Assembly (NCBI GenBank): GCA_016928055.1 | Contig: JAFGLM010000008.1 | Span: forward strand, 1-32,153 | Source: Gammaproteobacteria bacterium | GTDB taxonomy: Bacteria > Pseudomonadota > Gammaproteobacteria > HTCC5015 | DNA length: 32,153 nucleotides | Reading direction: 5' to 3' | Part shown: positions 11,141 to 18,785 of the stretch, piece after piece | Layout of the letters: every line of letters starts with the position of its first letter | How positions within the stretch are numbered: position 1 is the stretch's first letter | The notes under the pieces: model-generated | Told to the model about the DNA's origin: nothing | The model's database searches: none | The model's input: only the letters and a program-made list of their open reading frames with translations | Program-made: the position numbers and the translations under genes

Positions 11141-12100
11141 CTAAATTTGCGAGTCTTTATCCATCACCTGCCCGGGCTGGCCAACGATGAGCGGGTCCGG
11201 CGCGTGTACTATTTCATGGTTTTTATCCGGGTAGTCCAGACTGTGTAAGAAATGCAGCAGGCAGTTCAGGCGTGCCCGTTTTTTGTCATCCGATTTAATG
11301 ATAATCCAGGGTGCATCGGCGGTATCGGTATAAAAAAACATGGCCTTCTTGGCTTCCTTGTACTCGTCCCACATGTCGATTGATTTACGATCAATGGGAC
11401 TGAGTTTCCACTGCTTCAGCGGGTCGCCCAGTCTTTCTGTGAAACGGCGTTGTTGTTCCTTGCGGGTTACAGAAAACCAGTATTTATAAAGCTGAATTCC
11501 GGAGCGTACCAGCATACGTTCAAGTTCCGGTACCTGCCGCATGAATTCCATATATTCCTGTGAGGTGCAAAATCCCATGACACGTTCGACACCGGCGCGG
11601 TTATACCAGGAGCGGTCAAACAGAACCATTTCACCGGTAGTCGGTAAATGCTGTATATAGCGTTGGAAGTACCATTGACCGCGTTCTATTTCCGAAGGTT
11701 TTTCCAAGGCGACTACTCGCGAAGAACGAGGATTAAGATGTTCCATAAAGCGCTTGATGGTGCCGCCCTTACCGGCGGCGTCGCGCCCCTCAAATATCAT
11801 GACGATTCGTTGACCGGTTTCCTTAACCCAGTTTTGCACCTTCAGTAGTTCAACCTGAAGTTGTTGCTTATGAAAGTCATAAGTGGCGGAGCGAATCTTG
11901 TTTGGATAGGGATATAAGCCTTCTTTGAATAACTGAACGATCTGGCTTTTATCGGGTGGCGGATCATCGGATGCGATATAACCAAAGGGATGTGGGTCAT
12001 CGCGTTTTGGTAATTTTTCGGCGTCTAAATCAGATGCTGTGTCGGCAGCATTCTTCCCGGCTGCTGGGACAATTTGCGCTTTTTTTTCAGATTTTTTCAT
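11141..12100 (-). CDS. ppk2: Polyphosphate kinase 2 (PPK2 class I type)
   Basis: PPK2 enzymes move phosphate between polyphosphate and nucleotides, in this class mainly making ATP or GTP from the diphosphate. The 319-aa protein (from 12100) has a charged, low-complexity N-terminus of about 65 residues, then a single PPK2 domain. Walker A is EGRDAAGKGGTIKR (about 104-117) and Walker B is VLFDRSWYNRAGVERVMGF (about 159-177). The lid contains arginines in SVTRKEQQRRF. A TTG at 12157 would add 19 residues. The gene follows cysI and DUF934 on the same strand with about 103 bp between, so co-transcription with sulfur genes is possible. It is convergent with cysB. Confidence 0.93.
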   Translation of the reverse strand: MKKSEKKAQIVPAAGKNAADTASDLDAEKLPKRDDPHPFGYIASDDPPPDKSQIVQLFKEGLYPYPNKIRSATYDFHKQQLQVELLKVQNWVKETGQRIVMIFEGRDAAGKGGTIKRFMEHLNPRSSRVVALEKPSEIERGQWYFQRYIQHLPTTGEMVLFDRSWYNRAGVERVMGFCTSQEYMEFMRQVPELERMLVRSGIQLYKYWFSVTRKEQQRRFTERLGDPLKQWKLSPIDRKSIDMWDEYKEAKKAMFFYTDTADAPWIIIKSDDKKRARLNCLLHFLHSLDYPDKNHEIVHAPDPLIVGQPGQVMDKDSQI

Positions 12101-12203
12101 TTCTTCGCCATTCCATTCGAACTCCTTATCTCTAGCATAGGCGGCAGCAAGGGTCAATTATAACGCTCGATAGATTTCAATTGGCAGACTAAATTAAGAG
12201 CAA

Positions 12204-12665
12204 TCAGACGACAGCAGGTTGGTAGTAGGTTCCAAAATCTGAAAAAGCCTTGAGTGCAGCATTGATATCCCGGCCTTGATCCAGGTCAAAGCTATCAAAA
12301 CCGCAACGGTGAAGGTAATAAATCTGATCCTGCAGAATATTGCCGATCGCACGCAATTCACCCTGGAAACCATAACGCTCGCGCAGCAAGCGAGCGTAGG
12401 AATAACCGCGGCCATCTTTAAACTCGGCAAAGGCGATGGCAATCAGCTGAAAAAACGCAAGATCATCTTTTATTGTTTCTGCCGATACCTCGCCACCAAT
12501 GGTGATGCCAAGTCGACCGGAGAAATTCTTTAAGCTGCCACGGTTTTCCTGCCAACGGCGATAATTGATTATGATATCGCCGGAGGCCGGCAGTGACTCT
12601 TCATCAGCCAAATGTTGCCAGTTATCTTCGACTATCTGCCGGTTTTTTATAATGTGTTTGCCCAT
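12204..12665 (-). CDS. DUF934 family protein, sulfite-reduction accessory
   Basis: This 153-aa protein belongs to DUF934, a small proteobacterial family almost always encoded directly beside a siroheme sulfite reductase and described as a probable oxidoreductase of sulfite reduction. Recognisable parts are FKDGRGYSYARLLRERYGFQG and LRAIGNILQDQIYYLHRCGFDSF. The single cysteine sits in the family signature HRCGFDSF. It starts 8 bp after the cysI stop, with GAGGCAGG as ribosome binding site, so it is translated from the cysI transcript. Its biochemical role is not settled. It may deliver electrons or help cysI assembly (inference). Confidence 0.92.
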   Translation of the reverse strand: MGKHIIKNRQIVEDNWQHLADEESLPASGDIIINYRRWQENRGSLKNFSGRLGITIGGEVSAETIKDDLAFFQLIAIAFAEFKDGRGYSYARLLRERYGFQGELRAIGNILQDQIYYLHRCGFDSFDLDQGRDINAALKAFSDFGTYYQPAVV

Positions 12666-12673
12666 ATCCTGCC

Positions 12674-14326
12674 TCAGCTGTAAACGGCGTTTTTAAACGG
12701 TTCAATTCCGAGTCGACGCAGTGTGTCAATAAATCGCTCGCCATTAATTCGTTGTTCGGTATAAACATTAAGTATTTTACCGATACTGGTTGCCACTTCG
12801 GTTTTTGCGACGGCCGGTCCGATTATTTTTGCCAATGATGCGTCGTTGGCGGCGGAACCTCCGAGTTGTATTTGATAGAATTCTTCACCTTTTTTATCGA
12901 CCCCAAGAATCCCGATGTGGCCAACGTGATGATGACCACAGGCGTTGATGCAGCCGGACATTTTCAATTCCAGCTCTCCGATATCGTATAAATAATCAAG
13001 GTCGTCAAAAGTTTCGTTGATCTGTTTGGCAACATCAATGGAGCCGGCATTGGCCAGCGAACAAAAGTCCAGTCCCGGACAGCAAATCATATCGTTCAAG
13101 GTGCCGATATTTGCGGTGGCAAGGTTTTGTTGTTCAAGTGCTTTATATACGTTGTATACGTCTGATTGCTTGACATCGGCCAGTATCAGATTTTGATTAT
13201 GCGTTGTGCGAATCAGGCCGAAGCTGTACTGGTCCACCAGATCAGCAACTGCATCCATTTGTATGTCGGTGATATCGCCCGGTGCAATCCGTGGTGCTTT
13301 CAGGCAAATATAAACAATCCGATATCCGGCTATCTTGTGAGCGCGTGTATTATGTTTGGCCCACACCGCAAAATCCTTGTCTTCCAACAGCTGTTGCGCA
13401 TAGGACTTATTTTTCCCGGCGCTGGAGTCATACGTATACGGAGTAAAGAAATTTCGAAAATATTCTATTCGTTGATTTTCCAGTTGCAATGCACCGTCAC
13501 GAATTTGATTCCATTCCGCTTCAACCAGATCGCGAAAGTGTTCGATACCCAATGCGTTGACCAGAATTTTGATACGAGATTTATAGATGTTATCGCGGCG
13601 CCCATTCAGGTTATAAATGCGAAGGATGGCCTCAAGGTAAGAAAGTAAATCCTGTTTTGGCAGGAAATCGCGAATAACCTGCGCAATAAACGGCGTTCGC
13701 CCAAGACCGCCACCAACCAGAACTTTAAAACCGATTTCACCTGTTTTGTTTTTGGTCAGATAAATTCCGATATCATGAACCTGCGTGGCTGCGCGGTCGT
13801 TGTGCTCAGTACCACTGACCGCGATTTTGAATTTGCGCGGAAGATAGGCGAATTCGGGATGAAAGGTAGACCACTGGCGGATAATTTCGCAATAGGGGCG
13901 GGGGTCTTCCAACTCATCCGGCGTAACACCGGCCAGATGATCACTGGTTGTATTGCGTATGCAATTGCCGCTGGTTTGTATGGCATGCATCTGCACGGTG
14001 GCCAGTTCTGCCAGGATATCAGGCACGGTTTCGAGTGCGGGCCAATTGAACTGAATATTTTGCCGGGTCGTAAAATGCCCGTAACCTTTGTCGTATTGAC
14101 GCGCGATATGTGCCAGTTTGCGAAGTTGTGTTGAAGACAGTAATCCATAAGGAATCGCCACTCGCAACATGGGGGCATGACGTTGAATATAAAGGCCGTT
14201 CATCAGGCGCAAGGGCCGGAATTCATCCTCACTGAGTGTGCCCTGTAAAAAGCGCTGCGTTTGGTCACGAAACTGTGCCACGCGCTGTTCAACGAGCTGT
14301 TGATCAATTTCATTGTACTGGTACAT
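12674..14326 (-). CDS. cysI: Sulfite reductase hemoprotein (siroheme, [4Fe-4S])
   Basis: The enzyme reduces sulfite to sulfide in the cytoplasm using siroheme coupled to a [4Fe-4S] cluster. The 550-aa protein has both ferredoxin-like half domains, and the cluster ligands are intact: C416-x5-C422 (CCPGLDFC) and C459-x3-C463 (GCINACGHHH). The early TSGNCIRNTT segment is the substrate/siroheme region. No flavoprotein CysJ is present nearby, so electrons probably come from ferredoxin or another donor. DUF934 follows by 8 bp. A family member could reduce nitrite instead, but the DUF934 neighbour and nearby cysH and cysB favour sulfite. Confidence 0.93.
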   Translation of the reverse strand: MYQYNEIDQQLVEQRVAQFRDQTQRFLQGTLSEDEFRPLRLMNGLYIQRHAPMLRVAIPYGLLSSTQLRKLAHIARQYDKGYGHFTTRQNIQFNWPALETVPDILAELATVQMHAIQTSGNCIRNTTSDHLAGVTPDELEDPRPYCEIIRQWSTFHPEFAYLPRKFKIAVSGTEHNDRAATQVHDIGIYLTKNKTGEIGFKVLVGGGLGRTPFIAQVIRDFLPKQDLLSYLEAILRIYNLNGRRDNIYKSRIKILVNALGIEHFRDLVEAEWNQIRDGALQLENQRIEYFRNFFTPYTYDSSAGKNKSYAQQLLEDKDFAVWAKHNTRAHKIAGYRIVYICLKAPRIAPGDITDIQMDAVADLVDQYSFGLIRTTHNQNLILADVKQSDVYNVYKALEQQNLATANIGTLNDMICCPGLDFCSLANAGSIDVAKQINETFDDLDYLYDIGELELKMSGCINACGHHHVGHIGILGVDKKGEEFYQIQLGGSAANDASLAKIIGPAVAKTEVATSIGKILNVYTEQRINGERFIDTLRRLGIEPFKNAVYS

Positions 14327-14388
14327 GGAAAGTCACTACGGGCACGGTCTGAATCAAGGCGGCACTATAGCAATTAGCTTTTAAAACA

Positions 14389-14422
14389 AAAAGGAATAAA
14401 AATTTATTAGTTTATTCCTTTT
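14389..14422. promoter_or_regulatory. AT-rich palindrome upstream of cysI
   Basis: AAAAGGAATAAA (14389-14400) and TTTATTCCTTTT (14411-14422) form a perfect 12-bp inverted repeat with a 10-base spacer, 63 bp ahead of the cysI start and 32 bp after the stop of the preceding gene on the same strand. It could be a CysB operator, since LysR-type sites are inverted repeats of this size. It could also be a weak terminator for the DUF481 gene, but no separate T-run follows the stem. Confidence 0.45.
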
Positions 14423-14453
14423 GTATATATCAATAAGTTAACGATCCGTTGCG

Positions 14454-15245
14454 CTAAAAGCCAAATACAAGATTGATCGTCGTGGTTCGATCAGTCGACT
14501 CGTTATCTGGAGCCGGATCCGAATTATGTTTAACGTTATAGCTCAGTTTTAATGCCAGCTTACTGTTTATTTTGAGTTTGAGTCCGGCAGTAAATTCAGA
14601 GGTGGTATTCAGGTTACCGGATTCGATCAGCAAATCCTGATATAACTGTGTGGTGTCACCCAATTTAACATCGTAGTGTTGAGCAAGACGCGAAATCGTT
14701 TCACTGTTTTCCTCGGCCGTTGCAGTCAGCTCGGATCTCCGATAACCAGCACCCAGTTCCAGATTCAGATGCTGCGTATCAACATTAATCAGATGCCAAC
14801 CAATACCGATAGTGGCAGAGGTCTGATACTCAAATCCATCAAAACGATCGTCATCGTAACGTAAAGACTCAAACGCATAAGTCATTTCACTTATCGCGAG
14901 ATCGGACTTTTCAGTGAAGAGGTATCGTTCAGCTGTGACTACATCTTCTTCTTTAACTTTTTTTGCGGTTATTGCGAAGCTATGCAGCCAGCGTCCGCTT
15001 CTTAATACAGCCTTCAAATCCGCATTCAGCGAGTCGTTATTGGTATTGCCCTTACTGGATATCCAGCCAAGACTGCCCTCACCACTGAATTGCTTTACCG
15101 GTGGTTGTTCAGGCGCAGTATTTTCCGGTTCCGCTGAGTTTTCAGCGTTTTCAACAATAAGCGATTCGGAGGCAACAGATTGTTCTTGTGCGTAAACAAT
15201 AAAACTCGTGGTCAGGAAAAGTATTACAAGTGTGATACGAAGCAT
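14454..15245 (-). CDS. DUF481 family outer membrane protein
   Basis: This 263-aa protein has a signal peptide (cut near VYAQEQ), a Glu/Asn/Pro-rich linker of about 30 residues, then a DUF481 beta-barrel. The domain opens with FSGEGSLGWISSKGNTNNDSLNADL, the family's usual G-N-T motif, and closes with TTTINLVFGF, ending in phenylalanine as outer membrane barrels do. Alternating hydrophobic strands fill the rest. Related proteins (YdiY-like) have no firm function. It is divergent from dinB and sits 127 bp ahead of cysI, with the palindrome at 14389-14422 between them. Confidence 0.88.
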   Translation of the reverse strand: MLRITLVILFLTTSFIVYAQEQSVASESLIVENAENSAEPENTAPEQPPVKQFSGEGSLGWISSKGNTNNDSLNADLKAVLRSGRWLHSFAITAKKVKEEDVVTAERYLFTEKSDLAISEMTYAFESLRYDDDRFDGFEYQTSATIGIGWHLINVDTQHLNLELGAGYRRSELTATAEENSETISRLAQHYDVKLGDTTQLYQDLLIESGNLNTTSEFTAGLKLKINSKLALKLSYNVKHNSDPAPDNESTDRTTTINLVFGF

Positions 15246-15354
15246 TACTTACTTTTTGCCATGATTCAAACAGTTTGTAATACTAGCATTACGTTCATAA
15301 TTAACCCAGTTTCCGGTTTAAAATAGGAATCAGCTAAAAAAACGACACAGGTTT

Positions 15355-16428
15355 ATGCTGCGTAAAATCATTCATATCGACATGGACGCTTTCTTTGCAT
15401 CGGTGGAGCAACGGGATAATCCACAGCTGCGAGAGAAAGCGGTTATCGTCGGTGGCAGGCCTGATTCCCGCGGTGTTGTGGCGGCATGCAGTTATGAAGC
15501 GCGCCGTTTTGGAGTGCACTCGGCTATGCCCTGCGCGACCGCCTACCGTATTTGTCCGCATGCAGTTTTTGTTATGCCGCGATTTGAGGTTTATCGCGAA
15601 GTTTCACGGCAGATACACGAATTATTTTCCGAGTTTTCAGATTTAGTAGAACCGCTCTCATTGGATGAAGCGTTTCTTGATGTCACCAATAGCAGTCGTT
15701 GGTTGGGATCTGCAACGCTTATGGCAAAGGAAATAAAAACCCGTATCAGAATGGCAACAAATTTGACTGCTTCGGCAGGCGTTTCCTATAACAAGTTTTT
15801 GGCCAAGATTGCATCCGATATGGATAAACCAGATGGGCTTTATATCATCACCCCGGAGCAGGGCGAAGAGTTTGTTGAGAAGCTTCCGGTCGGCAGGTTC
15901 TTTGGTGTTGGCAAGGTAACTGAAGCTAAAATGCACAAACTTGGATTGCGCACAGGTGCCGATATCAAAGGCTGGACGGAAGATCAGTTAGTTGAGTATT
16001 TTGGTAAGGCCGGCCACTTCTTTCACCGGATCGTGCGAGGGATTGATGATCGCCCGGTTAGTAATCAGCGACAGCGAAAATCCATCAGCAAGGAAACGAC
16101 CTTCGCTACAGATTTAACCGACTATGACAAGATGATGGAGGTTTTGCTTCAATTAGCTGAGCAAGTTTCAGGTAGCCTGCAGAAAAAGCAACTGTGTGCA
16201 AAAACTTTAACCATAAAAGTTAAGTATGCTGACTTTAGCCAGGTTACACGTAGTCTGGTTTTGCCCCGCGCGGAACAGGAGATACATCGGATAGAACAGC
16301 AAATCTCAAGATTACTGGATCGAACGGACGCCGGGTTCAGACCGGTCAGATTGCTGGGAATTGGAGTAAGCCAGTTAGATGCACAAGAAGGCGGCGAAAC
16401 CCCCGATCCACAGCAGATTCTTATTTAA
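15355..16428 (+). CDS. dinB: DNA polymerase IV (Y-family)
   Basis: This is an error-prone translesion polymerase that extends stalled or mismatched primer ends. The 357-aa protein has the catalytic acidic residues in HIDMDAFFASVEQ (D9) and SLDEAFLDVT (D104, E105). AACSYEARRFGV is the fingers motif, ASAGVSYNKFLAKIASDMDKPDG is present, and a helix-hairpin-helix thumb and little-finger domain follow. The C-terminus lacks an obvious QLVLGL-type clamp-binding peptide; the closest is QLDAQEGG, so clamp binding may be weak or use another site. No LexA-like CTGT-N8-ACAG box is visible in the 109-bp upstream gap, so SOS control is not supported here. Confidence 0.96.
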   Translation: MLRKIIHIDMDAFFASVEQRDNPQLREKAVIVGGRPDSRGVVAACSYEARRFGVHSAMPCATAYRICPHAVFVMPRFEVYREVSRQIHELFSEFSDLVEPLSLDEAFLDVTNSSRWLGSATLMAKEIKTRIRMATNLTASAGVSYNKFLAKIASDMDKPDGLYIITPEQGEEFVEKLPVGRFFGVGKVTEAKMHKLGLRTGADIKGWTEDQLVEYFGKAGHFFHRIVRGIDDRPVSNQRQRKSISKETTFATDLTDYDKMMEVLLQLAEQVSGSLQKKQLCAKTLTIKVKYADFSQVTRSLVLPRAEQEIHRIEQQISRLLDRTDAGFRPVRLLGIGVSQLDAQEGGETPDPQQILI

Positions 16429-16440
16429 CCGAAGTGACGC

Positions 16441-16474
16441 GCAAAAAAAAAGATCCAGGCCATGACCTGGATCT
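16441..16474 (-). terminator. Intrinsic terminator, minus strand
   Basis: Read on the minus strand, AGATCCAGG (16474-16466) pairs with CCTGGATCT (16459-16451) around a 6-base loop and continues into nine T residues. On the plus strand the stem follows dinB by 22 bp but has no T-run, so it is directional. It ends transcription coming from the gene at 16641-17099. Confidence 0.85.
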
Positions 16475-16570
16475 AACTTGCATCTTAGTGCAAGGGGGGT
16501 AAAACCGAGAAAACTGTTCACGTTAAATCCCTACAGGAGATTCAGTGATGGTAAATGTGGGGGGTAATCA
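16441..16570 (-). ncRNA. Candidate small RNA or structured 3' UTR with C-rich motifs
   Basis: On the minus strand, TTACCCCCC occurs twice (16559-16567 and 16494-16502), followed by a CTTGCA/TGCAAG hairpin and then a strong intrinsic terminator. C-rich single-stranded motifs next to terminator hairpins are typical of small RNAs that pair with Shine-Dalgarno regions. No clear promoter is seen, so it may be released from the 3' end of the transcript of the small periplasmic protein upstream. The 5' end is a guess. Confidence 0.3.
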
Positions 16571-16640
16571 CATCATTCACCACCGAACTCATCCCGATAA
16601 CCTACATCTGAAGCATCAGATAAGGTCGGTACCATAAAGT

Positions 16641-17099
16641 TCACTGTCTGGTAGAATTTTCCGCAGAAAAAACATGACCATTGCCCAGCCATTTACCTCG
16701 GGTATCCTTGTTCGGAGCTAGATTGTGTCTTTGCGGGTACAGGGATACGGTCAGTGTTGCTGAAGCATTTACGAAGCTGACCTCCTTATTTTCAGCGCAA
16801 TACCGGTCCAGCCAGTCAGTAATCTGAGTATAGCTGCTCTCGCCGACGATATCGTAAGTGTTGACAACAATCAGGTTAAAGGCCGATAAGTAGCCGGAGA
16901 GCCATTGCCGATAGGGTTCCATTGCTAAGCGGCCGATGCGCCGGGCGACCAGATAATCCGTGCAGGTATTGGCGCCTGCACTGAATACCACGAATTCGCC
17001 GTCGATATCCTTGGCAGCCGGTTGTGTTGCAGCAAGCCCAAGTATCAGCAGGCATATTGCGATCAGTCCAATTAAGCGAAAGGGGCCCTTTAGGTTCAT
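16641..17099 (-). CDS. Small periplasmic protein of unknown function
   Basis: From the ATG at 17099 this is a 152-aa protein with a long hydrophobic signal segment (LIGLIAICLLILGLAA) and a mature part of about 120 residues. It carries two cysteines, in GANTCTDYLVARR and LDRYCAENKE, that probably form a disulfide. The pattern C-x2-Y-L-x-A-R...W-x2-G-Y-L-S-A-x-N...W-L-x2-Y-C recalls small helical periplasmic proteins of the HdeA/Rap1a type, but I cannot assign a family. A TTG at 17126 would lengthen it by nine residues. The transcript continues about 200 bases past the stop to the terminator at 16441-16474. Confidence 0.65.
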   Translation of the reverse strand: MNLKGPFRLIGLIAICLLILGLAATQPAAKDIDGEFVVFSAGANTCTDYLVARRIGRLAMEPYRQWLSGYLSAFNLIVVNTYDIVGESSYTQITDWLDRYCAENKEVSFVNASATLTVSLYPQRHNLAPNKDTRGKWLGNGHVFSAENSTRQ

Positions 17100-17275
17100 G
17101 CCCTGGGTGACGGCTTTTCCGGGCAAAACTTTAGAACGAAAACAGATGGATATACTATTCTGATTGAATCGACAGTAAAAAAGCCGGATGATCGTAGCGG
17201 GGCCGGAAGTGACACATCAATTGTCCTTTTACTATCGACGATTAAATATATTGGAAAAGGAACAGTAAACGAACA

Positions 17276-17671
17276 ATGAAAGACGAAAACAGTTCGGGGA
17301 CAGGCAGGATTTTAGTGGTTGATGATGATCCAAAAGTTTTGATGATATTGGAAGAAGCATTAAAACTTTTTGGCTATCAACCGATTGCGTGTTCGAGTGC
17401 AATGAAAGCACTGAGTTTATTTAATGACGCACCTGATTCTTTTTGCTCGGTTATTACGGATCAGGCTATGCCGGGCATGAGTGGCGATCAGCTCATTAAG
17501 GAAATCAGGCTGATCAATGAATCGGTGCCGATAGTACTGTGTACCGGCTATGCGGATTTATCTGTCGAAGAATGGGAATCGGAACTGGATTTGATTGCTT
17601 GCCTGAAAAAGCCTTTTACCATGTCGGCCTTATCAGAGGTACTGGCGAAAATTACAGCTCATGCTTCTTAA
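17276..17671 (+). CDS. Single-domain response regulator (CheY-like receiver)
   Basis: This 131-aa protein is a receiver domain with no output domain. The acidic pocket is VVDDDP (D16, D17), the phosphorylated aspartate is D62 in ITDQAMPGMSG, and the switch residues are T90 (LCTGYAD) and K112 (KKPF). It is most like receivers that are part of hybrid histidine kinases or that pass phosphate on. No kinase, HPt protein or chemotaxis gene lies nearby, so its partner is unknown. It is divergent from the small periplasmic protein gene. Confidence 0.92.
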   Translation: MKDENSSGTGRILVVDDDPKVLMILEEALKLFGYQPIACSSAMKALSLFNDAPDSFCSVITDQAMPGMSGDQLIKEIRLINESVPIVLCTGYADLSVEEWESELDLIACLKKPFTMSALSEVLAKITAHAS

Positions 17672-17698
17672 AGTTGTTTGTTATTTTATTAACGGATT

Positions 17699-18205
17699 TT
17701 AAGTAACCTTCTCCCGGTCGGCATTTCTTCTCCGTTCGCGAAAAACTCGAACGTGATAAATCCAGCCAAGTAATCCAAAAGAGGCAAGCAGCATAGCAAT
17801 CAACATTAATACAAAAGCGAAAACCAGAGCGATTTTGAATTCAGTGATTATCGTCTTCCTGGTTGCTTCAAGTGTGTCGGCCTGTATAAGCAGTTGCTTG
17901 ATTTGAATGTTCAGATTCGCCGCCTCGGTTTCCAGCTGTTCCACCTGGGAAGCGGTATAGTCAACGGCATCTGGATCGTCAGATTGTCGGTGACTTGCTG
18001 TTATTGCGTTCTGTATCGATTGGTATTGCAGCTGTGTACTTTCAAGATCAAGCCGGGTCAAAATACTCTGTTCAAAAACAGCCACTGCCATTTGTTCGAT
18101 ATTTTCGACGTATCCCCGGCCAAACCAGGGCGTCAGCGCAACGATAATAAAGCCGATGGCAGTAAAAATTTTATAGGTGGTTTGTGTTGTTATTTTTTCA
18201 AGCAT
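17699..18205 (-). CDS. Two-TM membrane protein with periplasmic coiled coil, unknown function
   Basis: This 168-aa protein has a first membrane segment at about residues 13-27 and a second at about 123-150. A polar helical stretch of about 95 residues between them is rich in Gln and Glu with heptad-like spacing. It ends in a basic tail (RVFRERRRNADREK). This layout, a hairpin of helices held by two membrane anchors, resembles sensor or scaffold proteins without a cytoplasmic output domain. I recognise no family. It lies 29 bp after the small gene at 18235-18438 on the same strand, so the two probably share a transcript. Confidence 0.65.
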   Translation of the reverse strand: MLEKITTQTTYKIFTAIGFIIVALTPWFGRGYVENIEQMAVAVFEQSILTRLDLESTQLQYQSIQNAITASHRQSDDPDAVDYTASQVEQLETEAANLNIQIKQLLIQADTLEATRKTIITEFKIALVFAFVLMLIAMLLASFGLLGWIYHVRVFRERRRNADREKVT

Positions 18206-18234
18206 GCCGATCGCGTCAAAGGATGTGGCCTATG

Positions 18235-18438
18235 TTAAATCAGGGTAGAAGTTTTATGGACATCCCGGCGTTGTGTGAACCAGCGATTTTCTGCTTGCAG
18301 TTGTTGTTCAAACAACTGCAATTCCGGATGCACATCTTTTGACCTTCGCATCCAGCGCATCCAGCGCAAAATTCGTTCTTTATTAAAAAACAGTTCTTGT
18401 TCCCGGCGATGCATACGCTCCTGATATTCCAATGTCAT
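18235..18438 (-). CDS. Small basic protein of unknown function (67 aa)
   Basis: From the ATG at 18438 the product is 67 aa, highly charged and helical, with an unusual ILRWMRWMRRSKD core rich in Trp and Arg. The start is set by a strong GGAGGGG ribosome binding site seven bases upstream; an upstream in-frame start at 18519 has no such site. It may be amphipathic and membrane-associated, perhaps acting with the two-TM protein encoded 29 bp downstream. No family recognised. Confidence 0.6.
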   Translation of the reverse strand: MTLEYQERMHRREQELFFNKERILRWMRWMRRSKDVHPELQLFEQQLQAENRWFTQRRDVHKTSTLI

Positions 18439-18477
18439 AATTCCCCTCCATAGCTGGAACCGTAAGGTGTCGGACAA

Positions 18478-18500
18478 TAAGCCGGACTTAATCCGGCTTA
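18478..18500. repeat. Perfect hairpin ahead of the 67-aa gene
   Basis: TAAGCCGGA and TCCGGCTTA form a perfect 9-bp stem with a CTTAA loop, 40 bp upstream of the start at 18438. It lies in the probable leader of the two-gene transcript. It has no T-run, so it could be an operator, a leader hairpin or an old terminator. Confidence 0.4.
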
Positions 18501-18785
18501 ATGCCCATCGCTTTGACACTCAGTCACCATCGTCACAAATAGGTATTTTTTTATTGTTTTATCATTCTTCAAGCAGGCTGTCACTGGACGTACTTTATAT
18601 AGGTTGGCGTATTGTTTTGATATCCGGGTGAGCACAGATGCAAGGTATTACATCGATAGTAAGCATCGTGAGCAATGTATCCGGTATGGCGTCTCATCCA
18701 TGAGAACACCAAACATTGCTCGCGATGTGCTACCCGATTTGCTGACGGCGTTAATCAAGCAAGCCTTCACCCATCAATACCTCTT
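18501..18785. other. Gene-free stretch with a long nested hairpin
   Basis: No convincing gene lies here. CATCGTGAGCAATGT (18664-18678) pairs with ACATTGCTCGCGATG (18713-18727) over 15 bp with a single G-T pair. The enclosed loop contains a second small hairpin (TCTCA/TGAGA, 18691-18705). The stretch begins just after the stop of the truncated nrdA in that gene's direction. It may be what remains of the element or deletion that cut the gene. The arms lack the RYYYAAC/GTTRRRY ends of integron attC sites. Confidence 0.45.

Noticed and set aside
15246..15354. LexA (SOS) box upstream of dinB
   Set aside because: No CTGT-N8-ACAG-like sequence is visible in the gap.
16548..16637. A 29-codon His-rich small frame on + with AGGAG eight bases upstream
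   Set aside because: Too short to judge, and it overlaps the structured minus-strand RNA region; the match to a ribosome binding site could be the complement of the C-rich RNA features.
18662..18731. Nested hairpin as an integron attC site
   Set aside because: The arms lack the RYYYAAC and GTTRRRY ends, and there is no integrase or cassette array.
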